Positions 1 through 8,886 of a stretch of DNA of 64,000 bases are shown piece after piece. The number at the start of each line of letters is the position of its first letter. The stretch's first letter is position 1. The notes beneath the pieces were generated by a model that did not search any database, was not told where the DNA came from, and saw nothing but the letters and a program-made list of their open reading frames with translations. Made by a program: the position numbers and the translations under genes. Source of the DNA: JAFAGX01 sp035501575. Lineage in GTDB: Bacteria; Acidobacteriota; Terriglobia; Terriglobales; Acidobacteriaceae. The stretch is from positions 13,062-77,061 of the forward strand of contig DATJVZ010000319.1 of NCBI GenBank assembly GCA_035501575.1, in the 5' to 3' direction.

Positions 1-644
1 GGATGCCAGCAGTCGTAATCGGTGACCATGGCAATGGTCACGTAGCACATTTCCGCTTCCCGCGCCAGCTTGGCCTCCTGCAGGTTGGTCATGCCGATCA
101 CGTCCATGCCCCAGCTGCGATAGAGGTTCGATTCGGCCTTGGTGGAGAATTGCGGTCCCTCCATGCACAGGTAGGTGCCGCCACGTTTGCCGAGCACCCC
201 CGCCCCCTTGCAGGCCTGCTCCACGGTTTTGGCCAATGCGGCGCAGATCGGTTCGGCAAAGCCCACGTGGGCGACGATGCCTTCCCCGAAGAATGTATCC
301 ACGCGGTGGCGGGTACGATCAAAGAACTGATCGGGGATTACAAACTCCAGTGGCCTGTGTTCTTCTTTCAGCGATCCCACCGCCGACAGGGACACGATAC
401 GTTCCACTCCCAGTTGCTTGAAGCCATGAATGTTGGCGCGAAAATTCAGCTCCGAGGGAAGGATGCGGTGCCCGCGTCCGTGGCGGGCGAGAAAGGCCAC
501 TTTGCGCCCTTCGAGCCGTCCCAGAATATAAGCATCCGAAGGCTCTCCAAACGGGGTCGGCTGCCGGGTCTCCTCGATTTCGCTCAGGCCGGGCATCGAA
601 TACAGACCGCTGCCGCCAATGATGCCAATCTCCGCCTGCGACAA
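1..644 (-). CDS. mtnP: S-methyl-5'-thioadenosine phosphorylase (3' end outside window)
   Basis: Cleaves methylthioadenosine with phosphate to adenine and methylthioribose-1-phosphate in the methionine salvage pathway. Read on the minus strand, the protein has the N-terminal phosphate-binding signature IGIIGGSGLYSM, then ARHGRGH, then CMEGPQFSTKAESNLYRSWG, and runs to TDYDCW, a sequence typical of MTA phosphorylases as opposed to purine nucleoside phosphorylases. There is no ATG near the start. The frame is closed by a TAA directly upstream of a TTG at 668, and a second in-frame TTG at 644 follows AGGGGGA. I chose 644 because it puts the start just before the conserved EIGIIGGSG, as in the family. 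The C-terminus lies beyond base 1. Function is very likely; the start is less certain. Confidence 0.9.
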   Translation of the reverse strand, partial: MSQAEIGIIGGSGLYSMPGLSEIEETRQPTPFGEPSDAYILGRLEGRKVAFLARHGRGHRILPSELNFRANIHGFKQLGVERIVSLSAVGSLKEEHRPLEFVIPDQFFDRTRHRVDTFFGEGIVAHVGFAEPICAALAKTVEQACKGAGVLGKRGGTYLCMEGPQFSTKAESNLYRSWGMDVIGMTNLQEAKLAREAEMCYVTIAMVTDYDCWH

Positions 645-683
645 GTCTCCCCCTGGAAAGCTCGGCAATTAAGCAAACTCGAG

Positions 684-689
684 ATTATA
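684..689 (-). promoter_or_regulatory. Likely -10 box of mtnP
   Basis: The minus strand reads TATAAT here, a perfect -10 element. A transcript would start near 677, leaving about 33 nt of leader to the TTG at 644, or about 9 nt to the TTG at 668. I see no convincing -35 box about 17 bp upstream. Confidence 0.45.
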
Positions 690-760
690 CAGAATTAGGG
701 CGGAGGGGCTGGCTCTTCGAGCCGTAGCAGGACCGATGAACACCCACCGATCAAGATCGA

Positions 761-2314
761 TCAGGGTATGACGGTTGGCGATCCCATCAACTCCTGCTCC
801 ACCAGCCCACTGGTCGATTGATCCAAGCTTTCTGTGACCAGAACCCTCTCTTGTTGCACGCGGATGACAATCGGCCCTTCGCTGGTCAGCCAAGTGTGGC
901 TGCCGGTCAAGGACACCAGATTCGACAAGTCGGGGATTGTTGGCCGAGGTGATGGCGGTGGTTGCTCAGTCCCCACACCGGTTGACGTTGCCTCGGGTGG
1001 AGGTGCCTCGTGCACCTGCTTGTATCGCACCGTCAGCTGCTTGGCATAGATCGCGGCGAACCGGGCTGCGCTCTCCCCATCCGACCAGCGCGACCAGTAG
1101 AGGAGTCCGAGCGGCGCGGCGGGGTTGCCTTTGGGTTGAACCGCATAGTAGTAGCCGCCGCGCCAGCGGGGATAGAGCTCGCGAGAGACTTCGGGGCTGG
1201 CGTACTGATCGAGGAGAATGGCTACGTCGAACTCGCCCATGGCTCCGATATCGAAGCGCTCGTAGTTGTGGAAGTCCCTCTTGAAATCCGGCAGAGGCAC
1301 GGGCTCCAAGCGTTCCCCGGAGAGATAGGTCTTCGGCTCCATGATTTCGCGAGTGGTGAGGGGAGGACTAGTGAAGGCCGCGGCAAAAGCTTTTTGCTTG
1401 CCTCCGCTGCGCAGCAACTCAGCTTCAAAATCGAGGCCGTAGCGATAGGGGAACGTCAGCGACTCTTTCAGGAAGATGGGCGCACTCTGGAATGCCGGCG
1501 AATCCGACGTGCCCGCCATCATTCCTTCGGTAAGCGCCGCGGCGATTTGCGGGGAGGAGAGCAACGACTTGCCGGTCGGAGCCAGCATGTAATCCACTAA
1601 AACAACCATAGCCTGACCTTCAACCACCGCCTGGCGCGCTTCACTGTCCTCGTCCCGCTCGATATCCTCCGCGGTCGGATTCTTCTTACGGTCGAGATCA
1701 ATGTCACCCTTTTTCATCCATTTCTCGAGCCCAAAGGACTGATCCTGAAGGGCATGGGTCAGTTCGTGGGCCATGACCGGACGTTGCTGCTCCGGACCGA
1801 TCCAGTCCAGCAGATTGACGGTTTTGGTTTTGGCATCGTAATAGCCCGCCACTTGCTCACGCAGCAGTTTGACCAAAAACCCGCCGAGATCAAACTCGGT
1901 CGGCAGAAGGCCAAACTTCTTCAGCACTCGCTCGGAGCGGCGAAGTCTTTCGGTATCTTTGTCCTCCTTCATGTTCTTTTCGAGATAGGAGACTACTTCT
2001 TCGCGGGTCGTGAGCCTGCGTTTGACCTCTTTTTTGATGGGCAGGTCCGTATCCAGGCTGGCGAACTTAAGAATCGCGTCGACATCCTGAAAGAGCTCTT
2101 TTGCTTCCTCGGGCGAGATTTTGGTTTCTGCTTGAGTCTCCGTGTTGCCGGGTTTCTGCTGCTCGGAGTCACCCGGCGTGGCGGGCGCAACCTGGTCCCT
2201 AAATCCTGAAGTTGCCGGCGCATGGGCCAGCGCCAACGCCGCTATAGCTAGGCTTAGTAGAAAAGACGAGAGCCCTCGGCCCCGTCTTCGATACAATTGC
2301 TTTACTCTGGTCAT
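761..2314 (-). CDS. Secreted HEXXH zinc metallopeptidase-like protein
   Basis: A 517-residue protein with an N-terminal signal sequence (basic RRRGRG followed by a Leu/Ala-rich stretch, about residues 15-31) and a Pro/Gln-rich linker. Around residues 183-187 it has HELTH inside MAHELTHALQDQ, the HEXXH zinc site of gluzincin-type peptidases. A downstream EARQAVVEGQAM contains a Glu that could be the third zinc ligand. No named family is clear to me beyond this motif, and the substrate is unknown. It probably acts outside the cytoplasm. The ATG lies only 11 bp from the start of the divergent TPR gene, so the promoters of the two genes must overlap the opposite coding region or be very compact. 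The zinc motif is seen directly; peptidase activity is inferred. Confidence 0.75.
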   Translation of the reverse strand: MTRVKQLYRRRGRGLSSFLLSLAIAALALAHAPATSGFRDQVAPATPGDSEQQKPGNTETQAETKISPEEAKELFQDVDAILKFASLDTDLPIKKEVKRRLTTREEVVSYLEKNMKEDKDTERLRRSERVLKKFGLLPTEFDLGGFLVKLLREQVAGYYDAKTKTVNLLDWIGPEQQRPVMAHELTHALQDQSFGLEKWMKKGDIDLDRKKNPTAEDIERDEDSEARQAVVEGQAMVVLVDYMLAPTGKSLLSSPQIAAALTEGMMAGTSDSPAFQSAPIFLKESLTFPYRYGLDFEAELLRSGGKQKAFAAAFTSPPLTTREIMEPKTYLSGERLEPVPLPDFKRDFHNYERFDIGAMGEFDVAILLDQYASPEVSRELYPRWRGGYYYAVQPKGNPAAPLGLLYWSRWSDGESAARFAAIYAKQLTVRYKQVHEAPPPEATSTGVGTEQPPPSPRPTIPDLSNLVSLTGSHTWLTSEGPIVIRVQQERVLVTESLDQSTSGLVEQELMGSPTVIP

Positions 2315-2325
2315 CGGGTTCGTCT

Positions 2326-2811
2326 ATGTCCGACAGCGATCCACGTCGAGTGGCGGCCCAGTATTTTCAAGAGGCCTACGAGCTGCAGATGGCCGGCAAG
2401 TACCAGGAGGCGGTTGAGTTCTACAGCCGCTCCATCGAAGCCTTTCCCACCGCCGAGGCCTACACCTTTCGCGGCTGGACCTACTCCTTCCTTGGGGATT
2501 ATGACCGCGCTATTGCCGAGTGTGTGGAGGCTATCAAAGTCGATCCGGAATTTGGCAATCCCTATAACGATATCGGGGCTTATCTCATTGAACAAGGGAA
2601 ATGGGACGAAGCCATTCCCTGGTTCGAAAAGGCTATGATCGCACCTCGATACGAGGCCCGCCCTTACCCCTTTTTCAACCTCGGCCGAGTGTACGAACAC
2701 CAGTACAACTATCGCAAAGCAAAAGAATGCTACGCCATGGCCTATTCTCTTGACCGAAGATATCGAGCGGCTTTGGTCGGGTTACGCCGATTGCAGGCAA
2801 GTCTCAATTGA
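2326..2811 (+). CDS. Tetratricopeptide repeat protein
   Basis: A 161-residue protein without signal peptide, made almost entirely of TPR units: AGKYQEAVEFYSRSIEAFP, LGDYDRAIAECVEAIKVDP, QGKWDEAIPWFEKAM and YNYRKAKECYAMAYSLD show the usual alternation of small and aromatic residues with a Pro at the end of the helix pair. TPRs are protein-binding scaffolds; the partner cannot be read from the sequence. There is no clear Shine-Dalgarno before the ATG. A TACAAT at 2292-2297 could be its -10 box, which would give a leader of only about 20 nt. Confidence 0.8.
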   Translation: MSDSDPRRVAAQYFQEAYELQMAGKYQEAVEFYSRSIEAFPTAEAYTFRGWTYSFLGDYDRAIAECVEAIKVDPEFGNPYNDIGAYLIEQGKWDEAIPWFEKAMIAPRYEARPYPFFNLGRVYEHQYNYRKAKECYAMAYSLDRRYRAALVGLRRLQASLN

Positions 2812-3046
2812 GCCCTGTCTCCTGGGCCCGCCCTGGACCGGGATCAAACGGGGCCAGTGGCACACCCTTAAGTCGTTCTATCAACGGAAAGCCGCTCGAC
2901 CTCCCACGGCTTCTCGGCCGAATTTGGGCTCAGTCCTGGCAAACTCAGCTAGTGACATCTGCAGTACACCCCGTATTCCGGTGGTGCTTGCTTTTGGCTA
3001 TGATGGCGGGGTGAGCCCATCTTATGAGCGGAGTGCCAAACCAATC

Positions 3047-3691
3047 ATGCCTTTCGACAGGAACCGAAGCGCGAAGAACCATAGCGAAAATCACCCGGGC
3101 GCCCAAAAACGGCTGCTTCACGCTCTTGCGAGCGTATGCTTAGGGATTCTTTTCCTTGCCGGTATCAGTTACGCCGACAACAAGGTGCTCGGCGAGGTCG
3201 TACTCGAGGGTGCCACCAAGGTGGAACGCGATGCCGGTGTCTGGGTGGATAACCAGTATCTTGGCTACATGAAGGAACTGAAAGGCGACAAACAGATCCT
3301 GTTGCTTCCCGGCGAACATGAGATTATTGTGCGCCAGGATGGATATTTGGACTTTAAGCAAAATATCTCGGTTGAACCGGGAGCAAAGTCACTGGTCAAG
3401 GTCAAACTGGAACGCGACACGCGCTTCCAGATGCCTACGGTGTTCTCCGAAATTAAGCTTTCGGTGAATCCCGACCGGGCAGCGGTGTTTGTCGACGGGA
3501 TGTTCGCGGGCCATGCCTCCGAGTTCAGCGGGGTAGCCCACAGTCTGTTAGTCGCGCCCGGACACCGCCAGATCACCATCAGCTTGCCGGGGTATGAGAC
3601 CTTTCATAGCGACGTCGATCTCGCGCCCCATCAAAAGTTCAAGCTCCAGACCAACCTGGTGAAATCGGGCGCCCCGCCCGGGTCGGAGTAA
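3047..3691 (+). CDS. Secreted PEGA-domain protein
   Basis: About 214 residues. A basic N-terminus is followed by a hydrophobic signal (LASVCLGILFLAGISYA) and two PEGA-like modules. The first contains VWVDNQYLGYMKEL and LLLPGEHEIIVRQDGY. The second contains LSVNPDRAAVFVDGMFAGH and LVAPGHRQITISLPGYETF. PEGA domains are small surface-layer-like beta folds found in exported or membrane proteins, often in Acidobacteriota. The frame is open further upstream (to 2750, overlapping the TPR gene), but that extension has no protein character. I place the start at the ATG at 3047, just ahead of the signal peptide; a GTG at 3011 is an alternative. Neither has a strong ribosome-binding site. The exact role is unknown. 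Confidence 0.7.
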   Translation: MPFDRNRSAKNHSENHPGAQKRLLHALASVCLGILFLAGISYADNKVLGEVVLEGATKVERDAGVWVDNQYLGYMKELKGDKQILLLPGEHEIIVRQDGYLDFKQNISVEPGAKSLVKVKLERDTRFQMPTVFSEIKLSVNPDRAAVFVDGMFAGHASEFSGVAHSLLVAPGHRQITISLPGYETFHSDVDLAPHQKFKLQTNLVKSGAPPGSE

Positions 3692-3709
3692 CCGAGCAAC
3701 CAACAGCGG

Positions 3710-3748
3710 CCCCCGAGCAATAGCATTCAGCGAGCTACGGGGGTTTTT
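3710..3748 (+). terminator. Rho-independent terminator after PEGA gene
   Basis: CCCCCG pairs with CGGGGG and an inner TAGC pairs with GCTA, followed directly by five T. It lies between the converging PEGA and acs genes and terminates the plus strand. Confidence 0.75.
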
Positions 3749-3772
3749 CATCTTTCCGGAAGGGCGCGGGAT

Positions 3773-5746
3773 CTAGACTTCTTCGCTTTCTCGTAACTTC
3801 GAAATAACGCTGAAGTCCTCGAGCGTCGTGGTATCGCCTTTCACCTCCCCATGGGTGGCGAGTTCGCGGAGAAGGCGACGCATGATCTTGCCGCTGCGGG
3901 TCTTCGGCAGCATGTCGGTGAAGCGGATATCGTCGGGCCTGGCCAAGGCTCCGATTTCTTGCACGACCCAGCGACGAAGTTCATCTTTCAATTCGGGTGT
4001 GGGCTTCCGACCTTGTTCGAGGGTTACGAAGGCAGCAATCGCCTGGCCCTTCAGGTCATCAGGACGACCAACGACGGCCGCTTCCGCGACTGCATCGTGC
4101 GCCACCAGGGCGGATTCAACTTCCATGGTACTCAGGCGGTGCCCGGAGACATTCAGCACGTCGTCGACCCGTCCCATGATCCAGAAATAGCCGTCTTGGT
4201 CTTTGCGGGCTCCGTCACCGGTGAAATAAACCCCGGGCATCTGCGACCAATACTGAGCCACGTAGCGATCGGGATCACCGTAAATGGTGCGCAGCATACC
4301 GGGCCAGGGCCGTTTCAGCACAAGAAAGCCCCCGGAACCGTCTGGGACCGGCTTGCCATCCATGCCGACGACTTCCGGCACCACCCCTGGCATGGCACGG
4401 GTAGCGGAACCCGGCTTCGTGTCGACGGCACCCGGAATGGGAGCAATCATGATATGGCCGGTCTCGGTTTGCCACCAGGTGTCGACGATGGGGCAACGGT
4501 TGTGGCCAATGACCTCGCGATACCACATCCAAGCCTCGGGATTGATCGGTTCCCCCACCGTACCGAGCAAGCGCAGACTGTCCAGCTTATATTTGTTCGG
4601 CCATTGATCGCCCCACTTAATAAAGGTACGGATCGCGGTGGGCGCGGTATACAAAATGTTGACTTGGTGCCGATCGACGATGCTCCAGAAACGATCGGGC
4701 TCGGGGAAGTTCGGTGCACCTTCATAGATCAGGATCGCCGCCCCGTTGAGCAAAGGCCCATAAACGATATAGCTGTGTCCAGTGACCCAGCCGATGTCGG
4801 CCGTGCACCAGTAAGTGTCATGATCCTTAAGATCAAAAACCCACTTGGAGGTCAGGTACGTGCCCACGGCATACCCGGCGGTCGTGTGCACCACACCCTT
4901 GGGTTTGCCGGTGGTTCCCGACGTGTAAAGGATGTAGAGGGGGTGCTCGGCGTCCAGTGGCTCCGCCGGACACTGATCTGAGGCTTGGTCCATCAATTCC
5001 CGCCAACGGTGGTCGCGGCCAGGTTGCAACTGGACGGGCGTTCCACTGCGCTCGTAGACCACCACGTGCTTGACCGACGGGCATGACTTCAAGGCCTCAT
5101 CGACCACGGGAAACAGTTTGATCTCGGCGCCGCGGCGATAGCAACCATCCTGCGTAATGACCGCCACCGCCTGGGAATCGTGAATGCGATCCACCAGGGC
5201 ATGGGAGGCAAAACCGCCGAAGACAACCGTGTGCACCGCGCCAATGCGGGCGCACGCCAGCATGGCAATGGGCAACTCGGGCGTCATGCCCATGTAGATG
5301 GCGACCCGGTCGCCTCGCCTAACATCCAGAGATTTGAGGACGTTGGCGAACTTCTGCACCTCGCGGTGCAATTGCTGGTAGGTCAGGGTGCGAATTTCTC
5401 CTGGTTCGCCTTCCCAGATCAGGGCGGCTTTGTTTTTCCGCCAAGTTTTCACATGCCGGTCCACGCAGTTGGCGGAAACATTGAACTGTGCTCCCACAAA
5501 CCATTTGGCCCAAGGATTGTTCCACTCGAGAACCTTATCCCATTTCTTGAACCATTCGAGTTCTTCGGCCACGCCAGCCCAGAACTTTTCGGGTTGCTCG
5601 ACCGACTCGCGGTAGATACGCTCGTAGTCAGAAAGGGACTTAATGTAAGCCTGCTTACGGAAACTTTCGGGGCACTCGAACTTACGCCGTTCCTCGAGAA
5701 CGGAATCGATGTTAGCGGGTATGGGGACGGTAACCTTATCTGCCAT
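3773..5746 (-). CDS. acs: Acetyl-CoA synthetase
   Basis: Activates acetate with ATP to acetyl-AMP and transfers it to CoA. The 657 residues match the usual Acs length of about 650. Visible signatures: N-terminal EKFWAGVAEELEWFKKWDKVLEWNNPWAKWF region, the adenylate-forming P-loop YTSGTTGKPKG, the WWQTETG motif, YFTGDGARKDQDGYFWIMGR, and the C-terminal PKTRSGKIMRRLLR, in which Lys620 is the residue that Pat-type acetyltransferases modify in other bacteria. It starts at ATG 5746 and appears monocistronic: the next minus-strand gene upstream, a GNAT acetyltransferase, ends 102 bp away. Whether that GNAT protein acetylates Acs is only a guess from proximity. Confidence 0.97.
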   Translation of the reverse strand: MADKVTVPIPANIDSVLEERRKFECPESFRKQAYIKSLSDYERIYRESVEQPEKFWAGVAEELEWFKKWDKVLEWNNPWAKWFVGAQFNVSANCVDRHVKTWRKNKAALIWEGEPGEIRTLTYQQLHREVQKFANVLKSLDVRRGDRVAIYMGMTPELPIAMLACARIGAVHTVVFGGFASHALVDRIHDSQAVAVITQDGCYRRGAEIKLFPVVDEALKSCPSVKHVVVYERSGTPVQLQPGRDHRWRELMDQASDQCPAEPLDAEHPLYILYTSGTTGKPKGVVHTTAGYAVGTYLTSKWVFDLKDHDTYWCTADIGWVTGHSYIVYGPLLNGAAILIYEGAPNFPEPDRFWSIVDRHQVNILYTAPTAIRTFIKWGDQWPNKYKLDSLRLLGTVGEPINPEAWMWYREVIGHNRCPIVDTWWQTETGHIMIAPIPGAVDTKPGSATRAMPGVVPEVVGMDGKPVPDGSGGFLVLKRPWPGMLRTIYGDPDRYVAQYWSQMPGVYFTGDGARKDQDGYFWIMGRVDDVLNVSGHRLSTMEVESALVAHDAVAEAAVVGRPDDLKGQAIAAFVTLEQGRKPTPELKDELRRWVVQEIGALARPDDIRFTDMLPKTRSGKIMRRLLRELATHGEVKGDTTTLEDFSVISKLRESEEV

Positions 5747-5848
5747 GACGCGAATCCTCGGGTTATCGCGAAAGTCGTATTTTACAGCAACCCGACCATG
5801 GTGCCTGGTATCTCGGGTAACTCGGCTCGCGTCAAACGGTGAGCCTGG

Positions 5849-6685
5849 TCAGGACGATAAGCGCCATTTCGTCCGGGTATAGGCGATCCTGAAGCCTTTG
5901 TTTTCTGCATTGCGCTGGGAGTCGCTGCCTGCCTCAGTCACCATCATGGCCAGATCACATCCGTGATCAAAAGCATAGCGCAGACGTTCATCGAGCAGCG
6001 CACGGTGGAGGCCACGACGCCGCAACTCGGGAATCGTGGCCGAACCAGCAAGCAGCGCAACCCCATCGTGAATGCACAACACACCGGCGGCGCCGGGTGT
6101 GCCCTCGACCTGGGCGAGGAAACACAGATTTTGCTCCCGGGCTGCGGAAATGGCACCGCTTTCGAGAAGAAAGTCGGCGAGTTCTGGATGCTCGTGGGAC
6201 CATGCGCCGGCATGGATCCTCGTCCATAGTTGAGCTTCTTCCCTGCCGATGATGTGCACGCGGATGCGTGCGTCGCTAACCGCCGAAGGCGGCTCCACCC
6301 GGCGGTATAGCACGTTGCTGATTTCGATGGGCCGGTATTTGCGGGCACAGAGGAGGTTCAGAGCTGCGACTCCGGCTAATGGGCTCACTTCGTGGTCGAC
6401 TTGCGCTTTGCGATCGAGAAAGAAGCACTCGATGACATCGAGCGTACTCGGAGTCAACTCCTCGAAGATGCCAAGGCCGAAAGTCTGGGTGATCGGAGAG
6501 GCGATGCCGTCAAACACCGCGTAGGTTCCAGCGCATTCCATCCACTCGGCGCCGCTATCGGGGAACATACGACGCCGTGCCACCGCATACTGGGCGCACG
6601 CGTGCCCCTCCGCCCGCTCTAAACGTCGCGCAAGTGTGAGGTCGGAAAACGGCACCGTCTGATTATCTATATACTTTCCTCCCAT
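5849..6685 (-). CDS. GNAT-family N-acetyltransferase
   Basis: About 278 residues. The C-terminal half carries a GNAT fold: acetyl-CoA-binding loop region ATIPELRRRGLHRALLDERLRYAFDHGCDLAMMVTEAGSDSQRNAENKGFRIAYTRTKW, with the typical R-R-G-x-H/L loop (motif A), a late Asn and a final beta strand. The N-terminal half (TYAVFDGIASPITQTFGLGIFEELTP) looks like a second, degenerate GNAT domain, as in double-GNAT proteins. I start at ATG 6685 (MGGKYIDN). The frame continues upstream to 6919, but that part runs antisense to the next gene and has no family resemblance. The substrate is unknown. It could be a protein acetyltransferase, given acs downstream, but that is speculation. Confidence 0.8.
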   Translation of the reverse strand: MGGKYIDNQTVPFSDLTLARRLERAEGHACAQYAVARRRMFPDSGAEWMECAGTYAVFDGIASPITQTFGLGIFEELTPSTLDVIECFFLDRKAQVDHEVSPLAGVAALNLLCARKYRPIEISNVLYRRVEPPSAVSDARIRVHIIGREEAQLWTRIHAGAWSHEHPELADFLLESGAISAAREQNLCFLAQVEGTPGAAGVLCIHDGVALLAGSATIPELRRRGLHRALLDERLRYAFDHGCDLAMMVTEAGSDSQRNAENKGFRIAYTRTKWRLSS

Positions 6686-6800
6686 GCCAAACCCGTTGTC
6701 TTCTGCAGCCTGCGAAGCTTCCTTAAGCCAGCGCCTACAGAGGAGGCAAGCATTCGAAAAACCTGAGATGGGGCGGATTATGGCTTGACGGGAGCCGCGA

Positions 6801-7811
6801 ATGGGGCAGATAGTTAAAGGGGCGGTTTTTATGTTTTGGGGTCGCTCGTTGGCGTTTTTGACGGTGGCTGTCGTCGCCGTGCTGAACCTGCCGGCTGACG
6901 GGCAATCCGTGATCTCCACCCGCTCCGGAGTCGTTCACTTTTTCGAAGGGGCGGTTTATCTGGACAACCAGCCGCTCCAACCTCATCCGGGAAGATTTTC
7001 CAGCGTGCCCCAAGGCGCCACACTACACACGGCCGAAGGCCGCGCGGAGGTCTTGCTGACGCCTAGCATCTTCCTCCGCATGGGCCAGAGTAGTACGATT
7101 CGCATGCTTGCGAACGAACTCTCGAATACCCGAGTAGAATGGTTGGCCGGGTCGGCCGTGGTGGATGCAGCGGAGCCAGTCTCCGGTCAATCCGTGACGC
7201 TCATTTACAAGGATTGGAGCGTGCACTTCCTCGAGGAAGGCGTCTACCGAATCGACGCCGATCCGCCGCGCCTGTGGGTGTTCCAGGGAAAGGCGGAAGT
7301 ATCGGCGGTCGGCAATGAAGTGCCGCTAACGGTCGGGCAAGGGATGGATGTGCCGTTCGCGCCCGTGCTGGTGCCGGAGGGATTCATCGACCCGCCCCGC
7401 GACGCGCTTAGCTCCTGGGCCGAAGGCCGCCAGGAATCGATTGCCACCGACAATGCCATCGCGGCCAACATCCAAGATCCGGCTTCGATGCGAGCGTCCG
7501 ACTACGGCGTGGACAGTTTTACTTACTTTCCGACGCTCGGTCTGGTATCTCCGCCCGCGGGCTTTGCCAGTTCCTACAACTTCTATGGGTTCTATCAACC
7601 GGGTTTCAACTCCATCTACTTGCCCGGTTACAGCTCTCTGCCTTGGTTTTTCCGCCCAGGGTCAGTTGGATACCCAACGTCGTTTCGTCCCCCTGTGATA
7701 CCTCTGCGCCCTATTCCCTCCCGCCATCCGATGCCTGGACGCCCTAGTTCCCCGGTGGGAATACCGCACTCTGCTTCATCGGTTGGAATCCACGCCGGCG
7801 GTCACCACTAG
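6801..7811 (+). CDS. Secreted FecR-like protein
   Basis: A 336-residue exported protein: hydrophobic signal segment LAFLTVAVVAVLNLPADG, then a beta-rich FecR-type region (GAVYLDNQPL, GATLHTAEGRAEVLLTPSIFLRMGQSSTIRML, RVEWLAGSAVVDA, LWVFQGKAEVSAVGNEVPLTVGQG). The last 100 residues are Pro/Tyr/Ser-rich, with many aromatic repeats (YFPTLGLVSPP, YNFYGFYQPGFNSIYLPGYSSLPWFF) and a His-Pro tail. FecR domains sense or bind polymers and transmit signals at the envelope, but there is no sigma factor next door, so a stand-alone structural role is as likely. ATG 6801 was used; ATG 6831 would give a shorter signal peptide. It converges on the VWA gene with only 10 bp between the stops. Confidence 0.7.
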   Translation: MGQIVKGAVFMFWGRSLAFLTVAVVAVLNLPADGQSVISTRSGVVHFFEGAVYLDNQPLQPHPGRFSSVPQGATLHTAEGRAEVLLTPSIFLRMGQSSTIRMLANELSNTRVEWLAGSAVVDAAEPVSGQSVTLIYKDWSVHFLEEGVYRIDADPPRLWVFQGKAEVSAVGNEVPLTVGQGMDVPFAPVLVPEGFIDPPRDALSSWAEGRQESIATDNAIAANIQDPASMRASDYGVDSFTYFPTLGLVSPPAGFASSYNFYGFYQPGFNSIYLPGYSSLPWFFRPGSVGYPTSFRPPVIPLRPIPSRHPMPGRPSSPVGIPHSASSVGIHAGGHH

Positions 7812-7821
7812 TCACATCCAA

Positions 7822-8814
7822 TCACTGAGAGGGCGCGTAGTACCCGAGCCGCCAGTGCACTTTGAGAGAGGAACCAAGACCCGAGGGCTCGGAAACCTTC
7901 ACCTCCACCTTGCGGTATTTTCCGTCTCGCGCTTTATTTTTCGGGTAGTAGCCAAGGACGTACTGATTGCGCAGTTCGACCGCAATCCGGGTTGCGACAC
8001 TCGGCAGATCGGCGGAAGCCGCCGCCGCGAAAGCCCGCCCGCCGGTTTGGGAGGCAATCTCGGAGAGCAACCGCGGTCCGGAGACTTCCTCAGGAGCCAG
8101 CCCGAAGGAAAAGGTCGGTTCAAAAACACCCATGGCATAGATTTGGACGTCCGCTTCGCGAACCAGCGACTCAATCTGGGCCGGGGTGTAGTGGCTGCGG
8201 TTATCCCCTCCGTCGGAAATGATGATGACCGCCTTCCGGGAATTCTTGGCCTTTTTCATCTCGAGGAGTCCGCTCTCGATGGCATCGAGCATGGCAGTGA
8301 GACCGCCGGCCTGCGCGTTCTTCAGCGCACTTTTCATCTCCTCCGCGTGGTTGGTGAATCCAATCGATACTTTGGCCACATCTGCGAACTCCACCAGGAA
8401 CCCTTCGTCTTCTTTGTTCAAGGTGTTCAGCAACTGCGCCGCCGCGTCGCGCGAGGTTCGAAGCTTAAGGTCCATGCTGCCGCTCTCATCGAACAACAAA
8501 CCAATCGAAAGCGGCGCATCCTCGCCCGAAAAGTCTGCCAAGTTCTGCTCCACGCCGTCCTCGAGCAAATGGAAATCTTTTTTCTCGAGCCCGAGAACGA
8601 ATCGGTTCAATGTATCGGTGACGGTGACCGGGATCAGAACCAAGTCGGAATAGGCGCGGAAGGTGGCTACCGAACCCTGCTGCGAGTTCGCCGCTCCCGG
8701 GGTCGCCGGGGGAGATTTTTCCTTGGAGTCTGTCTGGGCAAGTGCTAAACCCGCAAGCAAGGCACACAGGGCGCAGCCCGCACAACCAATCGAGGCCCAC
8801 GCTCTTCCCTTCAA
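7822..8814 (-). CDS. Secreted VWA-domain protein (acidobacterial VWFA-related type)
   Basis: A 330-residue protein with a Cys/Ala/Leu-rich signal peptide and the architecture of the VWFA-related family that is expanded in Acidobacteriota: an N-terminal beta region (DLVLIPVTVTDTLNRFVLGLEKKDFHLLEDGVEQ), then a von Willebrand A fold with an intact metal-ion-dependent adhesion site DESGSMD at residues 109-115. A later Thr (GGLTAMLDAIESGL) and IISDGGDNRS complete the site. It most likely mediates metal-dependent protein binding outside the cytoplasm. The start is a TTG at 8814 preceded by AGGA. Family membership is clear; the partner is unknown. Confidence 0.85.
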   Translation of the reverse strand: MKGRAWASIGCAGCALCALLAGLALAQTDSKEKSPPATPGAANSQQGSVATFRAYSDLVLIPVTVTDTLNRFVLGLEKKDFHLLEDGVEQNLADFSGEDAPLSIGLLFDESGSMDLKLRTSRDAAAQLLNTLNKEDEGFLVEFADVAKVSIGFTNHAEEMKSALKNAQAGGLTAMLDAIESGLLEMKKAKNSRKAVIIISDGGDNRSHYTPAQIESLVREADVQIYAMGVFEPTFSFGLAPEEVSGPRLLSEIASQTGGRAFAAAASADLPSVATRIAVELRNQYVLGYYPKNKARDGKYRKVEVKVSEPSGLGSSLKVHWRLGYYAPSQ

Positions 8815-8886
8815 GGTCCTACTCCCAGACGTCGATGAAGCGCTATTAGCTGCTCCTCGAAGAAATTGCCATTCCCCGCTTTGCGG

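Noticed and set aside
3..698. 231-residue open frame on the plus strand opposite mtnP
   Set aside because: Antisense shadow of a clear MTA phosphorylase; no signature of its own.
3851..4981. 376-residue open frame antisense to acs
   Set aside because: Produced by codon bias of the opposite strand; acs is unambiguous.
6686..6919. N-terminal extension of the GNAT gene
   Set aside because: Runs antisense to the FecR-like gene start and shows no protein character; start set at 6685.
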